DNA from: Prunus persica
Taxonomy: Eukaryota; Streptophyta; Magnoliopsida; Rosales; Rosaceae
Reading direction: 5' to 3'
DNA: 64,000 nucleotides
Assembly: GCF_000346465.2 (NCBI RefSeq)
Contig: NC_034013.1
Location: 9,371,154 to 9,435,153, forward strand
Below the pieces are notes generated by a model. That model made no database searches. It had not been told where the DNA came from and worked only from the letters and a program-made list of their open reading frames with translations. Every line of letters starts with the position of its first letter. Position 1 is the stretch's first letter. Shown piece after piece: positions 1 through 10,407 of this stretch. Made by a program: the position numbers and the translations under genes.

Positions 1-78
1 TTAATGGCTTCCTTTTCCAGATATGGTAATATACGCGATGCAACTAATGGCCTCATGCATTCATATATGTAAGAGAAG

Positions 79-490
79 GCTTTAGAGCATCCATAATGGG
101 CTCCCTAAAACATTTCCTCATACAAATTTTAGGAAGAATTTGGAAAAATATAACTCTAACTATACTTCCTATCCAATTCATAAAATAAGGAGACCTCTAG
201 AAGCTCCTAAATCTGAGGAGAGAGAAAGGACTTCTAGTGGCTCCCTATAATTTAATACTGCTTGATTTAATGAGTATTTCATTCAAACCTTTAATTAGTG
301 TTTATTATTTTTATATTATTTTTATATAGAAATGGACCAATTAAAAAGAAGTTATAGCATTTATGACTCCTTAAACTAGAGAGCATGATTGGAGTTCAAA
401 TTTTATAAAGACCTTCTAAAATAACTTTGATATGTTTTTAATTAAAATTTAATTAAAAAATAAAGAGTATGATTGTAGATACTCTTAGAA
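79..490. mobile_element. MITE-like element with degenerate terminal inverted repeats
   Basis: The left end (from about 83) reads GAGCATCCATAATGGGCTC. The reverse complement of the right end (to about 490) reads GAGTATCTACAATCATACTC. They align as a degenerate terminal inverted repeat. The interior is AT-rich and has no coding capacity. Size and termini fit a non-autonomous DNA transposon. No clean target-site duplication could be read, so the exact ends are approximate. Confidence 0.5.
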
Positions 491-1025
491 TTAATATCCC
501 ACGTTACATAAATAAGAGGTAGAACTAGAAGGAATAATGAACTTTTACTTTATCCCTGATTTTGATGCACAAACGACCCAGCTCTTAATTGCATTGCAGC
601 ATTCAAATTACATTTGCTACAACTTATCAGGTGGACCAACAAAAATTAATGCATATATATGTAGTACTTCAATGTGAATGTGAGTGAACACTAATGAAAA
701 TTTTCAGCTCCTCCTACTACGTTTTTACTCCTTGTACTTGTTAAATTAGAGGACGCTTGTTTAGCCGGTTTTAATTAAACTGTGGTCGTGCAATTCAAAT
801 ACAATACATAAAAGTGAGTTTTTGAGTGAGATGCAGAGATATACAAGTGAGTGGAAATGTAATTTATCCGTTCATATTTGATTGAATTGTTGTGAGTATC
901 GCACATTTAAGATGGAAACGCTCAATATAGTGTTAACTGATTTTGAGTTTGATACTCACATTCTAACATCGGATCATAACCATATTATTAACTTGGCAAA
1001 CCCAATTATCCCCCATTATTCCATA

Positions 1026-1457
1026 AGAGCAGTTCCACCGGAAGGCTCCAGCTTAGGCAAGAGGTCCCTTAGGTCCCCAATTCGGTTTCCAGCGCCCAAG
1101 TCTCGCGAGGGCAAGAACTGGGCTTCACCAAGCTGACTTAATGTTGATGTCATTGTGACGTTAGCAACCAATTTACATAACAAAAAAATTGAAGGAAAAA
1201 AAAAGAAAAAAAGAACAAAAAATTTCATAATTTTATTTATTTATAAATACCTAGCCATATTCTTCACTTCCCACATCAAAACTCTATACAAATTCATTTC
1301 CTCATATCTCATGTGAATAGCGGTTATTCTTAGGTTGCCATGAAAATTGGTGGAAAACCAACAAAAAAATGACTATGACAGGCACTATTCATGTACATAG
1401 TAACAACTCTTACCTCCTATTGCCTTTTTTTTCATAACAAATAAGTAGAAATGCTCT
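1026..1457. mobile_element. Non-autonomous TIR element related to the one at 42.3-43.2 kb
   Basis: It begins AGAGCAGTTCCAC, and the reverse complement of its end reads AGAGCATTTCTAC. Internally it shares with 42277-43247 a TATAAATACCTA(G/A)CCAT stretch followed by CA-rich sequence, and a CACTATTCATGTACATAGT near-palindrome where the other copy has a perfect palindrome. No coding capacity. No clear target duplication was found, so boundaries are approximate. Confidence 0.5.
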
Positions 1458-2059
1458 AAAAATTGCTCAAGATACACATGATGGGGTGTGTTGTTGAGAG
1501 TATCCTATTTCTGATATGGAAACCTAAAAGAGCTTAAAAGATATTGAGTTTTTACCTAATTCACTTTAAACGTGTTAAGTGGGTCAAGTGGGTCAAAATC
1601 AAGTTATTAGTGTTTGACAATAACCTGCCTAATAAGTCGTTTGTTATGCTCCTCTATGTAAGTAACCCTGCACTATCTATATAAGCTCTCACCCATCAAA
1701 TCAAACTAATTATTATCTTATCTTTTTGGACGCAAGCAATTAGCTTAAGCTTCGTTTGACAGCGCGTGGGAACCAGTTTGCCTCCACGGTGATCCATAAC
1801 CATGATTACTACACGACAAGAATTCAACATAAGAAAATGAAAAAAACAAAAAACAAAAACAGACTGAAACACAGAGCGCAAGCAAAAACAGAGCACGAGC
1901 AAAGCAAGCACAAACCAAAACTCAGGAAGATAATAATGAGAAAAATTATATAAAATTTTTTTAATAAAAAACCCACGTATATAGATATATGGCCACGACA
2001 TCCACTCAGCTGAACCAACCCAAACAATGCCACAACAAAACAACGCACCAAAATCAAAC

Positions 2060-3651
2060 ATGGCTCCTCCTGCTCCTCCTTCCTCCAAGTCCCCTCCTCC
2101 TCCTCCTCCTCCACCGACCCATTTCACCCCTGTAAGTTTTAATGCGTTTGTTTCTCGAGAAAATTATAGAAAAGAAAAGAAAAATTCCATCTTTCATGCC
2201 TAAGTAAAGATACCCATTAGTTAGTTATTTTATTAATGATTTGTTTTATTTTTGTTTGTTGGTTGCAGATTCAAGAATGTGATAAAGAAGGGCAAGAAGA
2301 CGGGGATTGTACGGACATAGGAGTGAATACTACCACTCCAAAGCACCACCACCCAACGCCTCCTGCTCATCACAAAAACGGCAGACGCCAAAACACAAAG
2401 CGCTCCGACTCTGCAGATTCAGTCACTGCGGAAGAAGCGGACGACGGGTCGGTTTCCTGCAACAAGTGTCGTCCAAACGCCAGGGAGAAGATCTCCGTCG
2501 TTCCTCTGGACAACAATGGGATTCACAACAGAAACGCCTCGTCGTACATGCCGAGCCCAAACGGCATTCTCAAGTCGATTTTGTCGTCGTTTACTCGGAA
2601 GAGCCCGAGAACGCCGACGGCGGCCTACACGACGGCGAGAGAGGAGCAGTGGAAGATAGCGGTGGCGGAGCTCTCGCACAAGCTGGTTCACGCTACGAGG
2701 AAGAGAGACGAGGCTCAATTGGAAGCCTCGAGGCTCAAATACTCCATGGCCGAGCTCGAGAAGAAGCTGGACAAGCTCGAAATCTACTGCCACAATTTGA
2801 AATCTGGGCTTGACGAATGTAGCGGCAGCAACAACTCGTCGCCGTACCAATTGGGCAAGTCCCAAATCAATCGACGGCGTAGTTTTGGTGGATTCAGCTC
2901 AAACGACGTCGTCGAGAAAATGGTGGTGGAGAATTTCTTGGTTTCGGTCTCGGAGGCCCGGAATTCTATCAGGGGTTTGAGCAGGTCGCTTACTATGCAG
3001 CTCCGGCACATGGGTTTCGGCAAAGTGTATGAGAAAATCTCCGGTCTTCTTCAACCTTACGACGTGAAGCTCTCGGGTTCGAAAAACCCAAGAAGCTTGC
3101 TTTTTTACCTGGAGGCTCTGCTGAACAGAGCCTTCTTCGACGAGTTTGAGTCAGCTGGGTTTCAGAAGAACTCGTCCAGCCAAATCCTGAACCCAATGGA
3201 GAGGTGCGAGGCGAACTACACGTCGTTTAATGTGCTAAAGGGCTTGACTTGGGATGAGGTTTTGATCAAGGGGACGAAGCATTTCAGCGAGGAGTTTAGT
3301 GGGTTTTGCGACAGGAAAATGAGTGAGATTGTGGCTATGTTGGGCTGGAACAGGGCTTGGCCTGAGCCATTGTTGCAGGCTTTCTTTGGGGCTTCAAAGA
3401 GTGTCTGGTTGGTGCACCTTTTGGGCAACTCGATTCACCCGAGCTTGCCCATCTACCGGGTCGATAAAGGGGTTGGGTTCGACCCGGTTTACATGGAGGA
3501 CATGGGCGTAGACAAGGCCAGGAAGCTGGTGCCGTCTGTGGTTAGGATCATGGTGGCGCCTGGGTTCTATGTGTATGGGAGTGTGGTCAAGTGCAAGGTG
3601 CTCTGCAGGTACAACAGCAGCAACAAGGATTTGGTTCAGTCTCCATCTTAA
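2060..3651 (+). CDS. DUF641 protein, IRK-interacting protein (IRKI)-like
   Basis: Two coding exons: 2060-2131, with donor GTAAGT, and 2269-3651, after acceptor TTGCAG. The frame is continuous and gives about 484 residues. The first exon encodes a proline-rich start (MAPPAPPSSKSP, then a proline run). The N-terminal third is low complexity. A basic SILSSFTRKSPRTP patch leads into the DUF641 region with a coiled coil (REEQWKIAVAELSHKL to LDKLEIYCHNLKSG). The C-terminal half carries the family block LGWNRAWPEPLLQAFFGASK and ends in PGFYVYGSVVKCKVLCRYN. DUF641 proteins include GIL1 and IRKI, a partner of the receptor kinase IRK. Cytosolic or plasma-membrane-associated action is inferred from the family. 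The start was chosen because the retained-intron reading (MICFIFVCWLQ) would begin inside the intron. Confidence 0.85.
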
Positions 3652-4560
3652 TTATAGTTTAATTAATCAAACTTTTTTTTTTTTAATTTTGATTAGTTTG
3701 TTATACTTAATTTGCTGCTGTTTTGATCTGATTATGTGGTAATGATGGTTGTGTTACTTGTTAATGTCATGTGGTGTAATTTGGTGCTTGCATGGGATGT
3801 TAATTTTTACATTTTGGGATCAAATGAAAGTGGAAACTGGAAAGTGGCAATTTTTTTTCCCAAAATTTTGTTGTACTAATTTATAAAACAACCACTAAAA
3901 CTGTCTTCGTCCAACGGTCCTATTTTATGAAAAGTGGATAGAATCATAGAGTTACTCAAAATATAAAAGCTAACCAAGATAAAAGATACTTATCTTGTGA
4001 ATCATTTTTGGATCTTCTAAATCCGAGTTGTGCTACATTTTAGTAGATGTATGCTGAAGCGAATCACTCACGCGGGCAGACCGACGAGTGAATATTGATG
4101 CATGTCGACGAGTGAATATTGATGCATGTGAAATTCATAATACATCAACTGTTCAATTTTGCGTATGTGTATTTTAGCGTATCATGTTGTGCAATAATGA
4201 AAGGAAGCTGTCCTGAGTATTGCAAGCACAGTGCCCTATGGCAGAAGCTGAAAAGCACAAGTCGTAGTTGAGCCAAAGATTTTTGACAAGGAAATAGTGT
4301 ATTCATATTCATATGTAAGGAAATCTAGTCACTCCTTGGGATCAACTTCAAGCATGCCTGCAACTTCATTTTGGATTTTCTTTCACTGTCCTAGTATAAA
4401 ATACACGGGTCAAACTTTCACGGTATACAATGTTATTGAGAAGTGAGAGAGATGTTTTGATGTTTCTTTCTTTCTTGTTGTTTTGCTTTGTGTGGGTGAT
4501 TGGGGAGATAAAATTGTCAATGGAAAAAAAGAAAATGTATTGGGCTTGGAGTTTGGTTGG
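3652..4560. other. 3' flank of the DUF641 gene
   Basis: The first 250 bases are T-rich and probably the 3' UTR. The rest is AT-rich intergenic DNA with a short tandem repeat at 4082-4129. I see no gene. Confidence 0.6.
4082..4129. repeat. Perfect 24-bp tandem duplication
   Basis: Two identical adjacent 24-base units (4082-4105 and 4106-4129), each starting CGACGAGTGAATATTG and ending ATGCATGT. Confidence 0.9.
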
Positions 4561-5305
4561 CCAAAAGGCTAAGTTTGGGCTTTGTCCTTCAGCGTGACAC
4601 GTGACACTCCATCAAAGCGAAATTATATGGTGAGGGTGACATATATAGACTTATTATATAGACTTTTATATCAATCAGTATGATCATTTTATTAAATTTA
4701 AGTAAAATTATTATTCAAATAAATACTGTGATTAATATGAAGGTCCACATCTATAGCTCGTATATTGCACCATCACCATAGAATGACTCCTCTATCAAAA
4801 CCCCTATAACCATTCATTTAAGTTATTTATGTTACGCAACTGTTATTGACACTTCAAAAATGTCATTATGCATCTATTCCGTAATTTTTGCAAAGGAAGC
4901 TTTGTTCATGAAAATTATTACTAATCGTAATGAAATAAAACTGATATTTAAAATATACGAAATAAAAAACAAGATTTCTAAAGGTTTGACGCGATGCCAC
5001 TAAAATTTATCAGCTAATGATTTCTCCAGGAAGATTGATCTCCACCAAGCTGAGATAGAGCGGAAAGGCACACATGATTTCTTGTGTTTCTTTGCCCCAC
5101 TGTGCAGTTGTCCCTCTGAGACCATACAACACCACCTCTTTACAGGCTGGAGATCTACAAGAATTTGGATTTCTCTGAATCACCCCATCATAACATTTCT
5201 CAGTTCCTCTGACTCTCAGATTGGTTTTATCTGAAAATTTTGAAACATTAAGGCCGTTGGTAAATGCCAGAAGTGGCTCCAGCAGAGAGTGCCGTTTCAC
5301 GTCTC

Positions 5306-5418
5306 TGCAATCTCACGAACGGCAATTGTTGATACAAAAGTATTTGCAATCTCATGAACGACAATTGTTGATAAAAAAAAAAAGCATATGTAATCTCATG
5401 AACGACTGTTGTTCATTA
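5306..5418. repeat. Imperfect ~40-bp tandem array, three units
   Basis: Three units share GCAATCTCAYGAACGRCAATT. Units start near 5307, 5346 and 5391. The last is shorter and most diverged. Confidence 0.75.
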
Positions 5419-5428
5419 AAAACTCCCA

Positions 5429-5495
5429 GATGCCAACTTCTTGGGGTGGGGTGCGATGCCAACTTCTTGGGGTGGGGTGCGATGTCAACTTGGGG
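5429..5495. repeat. 26-bp tandem repeat, two full copies plus a partial one
   Basis: GATGCCAACTTCTTGGGGTG plus GGGTGC occurs at 5429-5454 and 5455-5480, followed by a partial third copy beginning GATGTCAACTTGGGG. Confidence 0.85.
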
Positions 5496-5974
5496 AAAGG
5501 CCAAGTGGTTGTTTATGGGGCTGAACTGTGGGGTCTTGTGTATATATATACATATATATGGCCTGGAGATCAGACAAGGGCCTGCGGGACACTCTGAGCT
5601 GCCACTATTGGCACCTCCGAGCTTATGGTACCTTTGTGATGTCGCTCTCTTAGCTTTCCGTTATGCATATCCCTTTTTTTTTAAGAGAATTTTTTTTTTA
5701 AATTTTTTTTTTTTGGTGGAAAACAAATAGATTAGGGATTGGCTTATAAGCGTGGTAAGTTTAAAAAAAAACATTTGGGAACTAAACGAAGTAAATACGG
5801 GATCTAAATCTAACTTCTAAAGAATACATGAGTAAGGCCAATTGTTTTTAACACGTGTTAAAAAAGTATAAGTGAAATGAGTGGATTATTAGAGTAAACG
5901 TGGGCCAAACAAAAAGTGAGATTGTATACAATGGGAGTTTCTTCGGTAAGAATTTTAAGTTAAGAATTGGTTAA

Positions 5975-6660
5975 GGACCTTTTTTTTTGGTCGAAAGATG
6001 ACATTCATTCCAAGACCTCACCCAAAACAGGAAAGGCACAGAAACAACAAATAAAGCAACTCAGTAAGGAAACACAAAGAAACTAACCAATCTGCAATAT
6101 CAGATAAACATGAACAAACAAACTATCCAAGATAATGATATCATCATATAAACAACAAAACAACCCAGTAAGCAAAACAACATCAAGCACAACAGAAAAA
6201 CTAAACCACAACATATCTACCACCATAAGCCTACTCTCATAACAGCCCCAAGGAAAGGAAAACAGAACCATGAGACATGAAAGAGGCGGTGCGAGCACCC
6301 GAGCCGTAGCGGTGCCGTAGCTTTACACAAAATTCACAATGTACGTGAGAAGTTGCATTTCGAGTTAGCTGTTGTAGCCAAGAGATGAAGCCAGATTGAG
6401 AGGGGAGAGAGAAGGTCTAAGTGATGAACGACATCAACCCAAGAAGCTCAATCTCCACCATATTCGAAATCACCAATACACCTAAAGGAAGGCAAGGACC
6501 AATCAGAGGATAGCCAAGGACAACACTAAGAAGATTGGAATGGTGAAGATTTAGGGGAGCACACACAAATAAAGGCATGAAGCCCCAAAAATGAGCAAGA
6601 AAGCTCGAGCATGTTATAAGCTCTACACACAGAGGAAGCTTCGGGCCCAGCAAAATGGGG
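5975..6660 (-). mobile_element. Probable L1-type LINE 3' end fragment
   Basis: Read on the minus strand, the stretch ends in AATGAATGTCATCTTTCGACC followed by an A-run (T-run at 5980-5989 on the plus strand). This is the usual look of a plant L1 3' end with its poly(A) tail. Upstream there are only broken short frames (for example 6083-6298 and 6417-6653). Identification rests mainly on the tail. Confidence 0.4.
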
Positions 6661-6739
6661 GGTGAAAATACCTATAGGATGACTTAAAACACTAAAAGAG
6701 TAAAGTTTGCGTTTTGAATAGTCAAGAGTAATACAGTAA

Positions 6740-7260
6740 TATATAAAAACACGCCAAAAGGATTGATACGATGTATCAATCCTTTACAGTACAGAACGTA
6801 AAAACAGATAAAAACACAGAAGTTATTTTACGTGGTAAAACCCCATCTTTGGAGAAAATCCACGGGACCTGATAGTCCAAGGCAAATCCACTTAGAACGA
6901 TGATTACAAGAAGTATACAAACTTGTCCTAGACACTCTAGACAACGTACCAACTTCTTCGTAACTCAACTTCTCTCGGGATGATCTTTCGACACTCTTTA
7001 TGTTGAACGCAATACTGGTCACGATTGCTTCAAGCTTGCCGGAGTTCTTCCAACTTTCATTATGTTGAATCTGATACTGGTCATGATTGATTCAAGCTCA
7101 CTGGAGAAAAACCGCCACAACGGTCTTGGTGTCCTCAACCGTATGAGTCACCGAACATGCAAATGAATGCAATATGAATACAAAGATAAATCACCAAGAT
7201 AATCTTACTCTTGATGATTTATCCTTCTGAAAAATAAAGTACAATAACTTTCTTTTGTGT
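6740..7260. repeat. Dispersed repeat, copy 1 (probable LTR-retrotransposon remnant)
   Basis: Contains TTATTTTACGTGGTAAAACC, then GGAGAAAATCCACGGGACC, ACGATGATTACAAG and TTCTTCGTAACTCAACTT. All recur in the same order and orientation at 8455-8870, with many substitutions. Such blocks are common in plant LTR retrotransposons, but no LTR boundaries could be fixed. Confidence 0.6.
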
Positions 7261-8450
7261 ATATGAAAACTCAAGAAATACTCTAATCGTTGAAAGTTGT
7301 TAAACGAATGAAAACCAAGCCTTGCTTTTTATAATAGTTTTCAAAACTGGAAACAAGATCAATTACTTCCTAATCAACATATTAATTTTTCAAAATCAGA
7401 CTAATTGATTTCTAATCAAAGAAGACTTTTAATGTTCAAAACTGGAAAGCAATTTATAAAATAAATTACTATTTCTTAAAATAAAAAGTCTTCTTAATCA
7501 AAATGTTAATCAGATTGTGATCGTTGGTTGACATATAAGCCTTCAGAGCATATCTTGGAATTTTGACAGCCACCATCACAACTAATTTACCATCTATACT
7601 TAGTCTAATTTGTCTCTAGGAAATGCCAATCACAAAATCAATACTAACAGGGGGTAGAACATATGGCGAAAGCAATCGAATAGGAGTTGGAGAGACGTGC
7701 ACGCAAGGGCAAACCCGAAAAATTGCAAGTTTGGGCCCTGAGCTCAGATTTAGGCCCATGACCTGTCGATTTTCGAAGAGAATGGCAACGCGAGTAGAAC
7801 CCATTGCTTTGCCATGATGTACTAGCTTTTTTGGGCATCCGAGATTGTTTAGTAGCCCAAAATCCAGTTTTTGTGTTTGAGTTTTTGGAAACTTTGTTAT
7901 ATTTCCTATTTTAAATCCTTGTTTATTCCTAGGGTTTCTAGGGTATTTAAACAACTTTAAACCCGTGGTTAGGGTTATGTTATGTTATTCCATATTATCA
8001 AAAAAACTAGAGGTTCCCTCATGGTGGATTCTAGAGTTGTGTGTTTTAGGCTAAAGCTTAGTCATCCAATTGTCACATTGTGTCAGTATTCATATGCTTC
8101 GAGATGAACCTCGAAAGAGAAACAAAACAATGTTGAGAAGGAATAGGGAGGGGCCTCCCCCTCAAAAAGATGAAACGACGCTAAAGGTTGGGTGACCAAT
8201 TTTCGCTAGAGTTAGGATCTCATTCATTCATTATATGTGAACTATTAAGGTGAAAGAATAGTATTTTTTTGTCTCAGGTAACAAACAATGAGAATTCTCT
8301 TAAATAAGAGTATAGATATATGCCGCTAATTGTCAAAAAAAGTATAGATATATGTGAATTTTTATTATCCGACAACTTTTGTAGCTGTTTGATTATCAAG
8401 TTATGAAATTACCTGTAAGATGACTAATAGTGCCTAGAGGGGGAAATAGG
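7260..8450. other. Region between the two dispersed repeats, probably decayed LTR-element DNA
   Basis: No intact gene. Around 7880-7980 the sequence TCCTAGGGTTTCTAGGGTATTTAAAC resembles the TATA/R region of plant LTRs. With the flanking direct repeats it may be an old non-autonomous LTR element. The 112-codon minus-strand frame at 7616-7954 shows no recognisable domain. Confidence 0.35.
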
Positions 8451-8454
8451 CCAA

Positions 8455-8870
8455 TTAAAAATTATAATTAATAAATAAAAATAAACTTCGATAGCATGAT
8501 TGACATGGCTTATCAATCCTGAAACATGCAGAACATAAAATAAAGGAACACACATAGAGTTATTTTACGTGGTAAAACCTCACCTCTGGGGAAAATCCAT
8601 GGGACTCCTCAGTCCAAAACAAATTTACTATAGAACGATGATTACAAGGAGCACTCACACACTTATCATAGACACATTCTAGATAATGTTTACTAATTTC
8701 TTCGTAACTCAACTTTTGTAATGAGATGACCTTCTAACTCTCCTTATGTTGAACCCGATACTTGTCATGATTGATTCAAACTCACCTAAGAAAAACCGTT
8801 ACCACGGTCTTTGTACCCTCAACTGTATGAGTCAAATAAAAATGCAGTTTAAGCATGCAAAACTGATGTT
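8455..8870. repeat. Dispersed repeat, copy 2 (pairs with 6740-7260)
   Basis: Direct-orientation relative of copy 1. It shares TTATTTTACGTGGTAAAACC, GGGGAAAATCCATGGGACT, AGAACGATGATTACAAG and TTCTTCGTAACTCAACTTTT, then TCCTTATGTTGAACCCGATA against TCTTTATGTTGAACGCAATA. It is preceded by GTGCCTAGAGGGGGAAATAGGCC, a motif seen in many plant retroelement remnants. Confidence 0.6.
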
Positions 8871-10260
8871 CAAAAGCTGTGAAAGATGAAGAAGACAAAG
8901 GTCTTCTTTTATATGCTTTTTGCTCCACCAAAAAATAAAACCACGTTCAAAAAGATGAGACTGATTTTCACACAAATAAATTCAATCACCAAAGATTTTT
9001 ATCATATTCTAAAGTTAAGGAATGCGTGGTCCAATCAATAGGAAAATAAAAACTCAACAAAGAAAATTTATGATAATCCCACCATTAAAGGAGTCCTAAT
9101 ATTTTTAGGTCAACTACCAAGGATATCTCAACACCTTTAATAATGTGATCTGATTAAAACTTGATTTGCAAGTAAATTACTTAAAAGATAAGTAACAAAT
9201 CATGGATGAAAGAAAGAAAGAATAAGTAAAAAAAAGATATTGCAAAATATGCCTAAATGATATGCACTCCTAAAGGGATTCTAATTGATTAAAATCAATG
9301 AAGATCACCGAAATAAAATTATATTAGATTCCAAAAAACGTTCCTATTATGAGTGCATGAAAAATGACATGTCTTACCCTTCATATCAAATGTCTAATAC
9401 GTGTTAAGTCACAATTCTGAAATTCGAGAATTGCTAAACTGTTTCAATCCTGCAGTTTCTGAAAATCAGAGACATCAATTTTGCTTCAACCTTACAGCTA
9501 AATGACACTTCCAAACTAATACTAAGTTCTAGAAAATACCAACACAATTTCATACTAACAAGTTCACTATATTATATTGTGATATAGATTAATCATATTT
9601 AATTGAAATATTTTCTTATTAAACGAGAGTTTGCACCAAAGAAAGATTGACAAGAAGCTTCACCCAAAACGATTCACATCTAAGTTTCTTTATTTATTGG
9701 AATAAACCACAAGAAGATGACAGGCCTGAAAAGCATTTTTTTGGATGGTAACTGCTAACTTGGTAAATACCAGAAATCAATTTATTTACAATTTTACAAG
9801 GGTCATTGTAGATTCAACCGAACGTCATTTCTTTCTTTTTATTTATTTTTTTGAAATACAAAAATGCACGTAAAAACCAGAAATGCCAGAAAAGAAAAAG
9901 AAAAAGTGAAATATTCGTCAAAGCCACAACAACAACAGCAGCAGGCATAGAAATTTCCAAATTTTCCTCTGAAAAATCTCTACAACAACTACAAGAAAAT
10001 AAATATAACAAATGAGAAGAAGAAGGGATCAAGTCTTTTCTTTTTCTCAATTTCTCTGTCTCCCTCTCTCTTTTCTCTTTCTCTTTCTCTCTCCTCTTTC
10101 TTTCTGCCAAACACGAATTGTATTTGCCGGTTCAACATTCCCTCAAAGTCAACACGTCACCACCCCATCACCTTCGGAATTAAAATCATCCATTTTCGTA
10201 ATTAACTTCCACTTGAAGAAAGAAAACTAGAAAAAGAAAAAAAAAAAAAGGGAAATTCCA

Positions 10261-10296
<36 letters not shown>

Positions 10297-10407
10297 GACC
10301 TCCACCACTGCGCGATCTCTCTCTCTCTCTCCCTCCCCGAGTCTTCCTGCTCGCGAATCGATCGGTCTGGAAAGGAAGAAGAAGAGAAAGGAGAAAAAGC
10401 TAGGACT
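8870..10407. promoter_or_regulatory. AT-rich intergenic DNA and KEULE 5' region
   Basis: No gene is visible. The last few hundred bases should hold the KEULE promoter and 5' UTR. Just before the start codon lie pyrimidine-rich tracts (10030-10110, 10258-10291, 10316-10331). These are typical of plant 5' leaders and core promoters. No TATA box was assigned. Confidence 0.45.

Larger units (their letters stand above)
1..2059. other. Intergenic region with MITE-like elements
   Basis: No gene is supported here. It holds two decayed TIR elements, at about 80-490 and 1026-1457 (listed separately), and AT-rich sequence. The last 300 bases are the presumed promoter and 5' UTR of the DUF641 gene. The open frames at 882-1228 lie in the second element and look like chance. 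Confidence 0.6.
4560..5970. other. Intergenic DNA with local tandem repeats
   Basis: AT-rich and without a convincing gene. A G-box core (CACGTG) lies at 4598-4603. Two small tandem arrays follow at 5306-5418 and 5429-5495. The open frame of 169 codons at 5221-5730 is built on these repeats and homopolymer tracts and is not credible as a gene. Confidence 0.6.

Noticed and set aside
5221..5730. 169-codon open frame
   Set aside because: Built from local tandem repeats and homopolymer tracts, with no domain and no splice context.
7616..7954. 112-codon minus-strand frame
   Set aside because: Falls in probable LTR-derived DNA and shows no domain; the opposite strand is open too.
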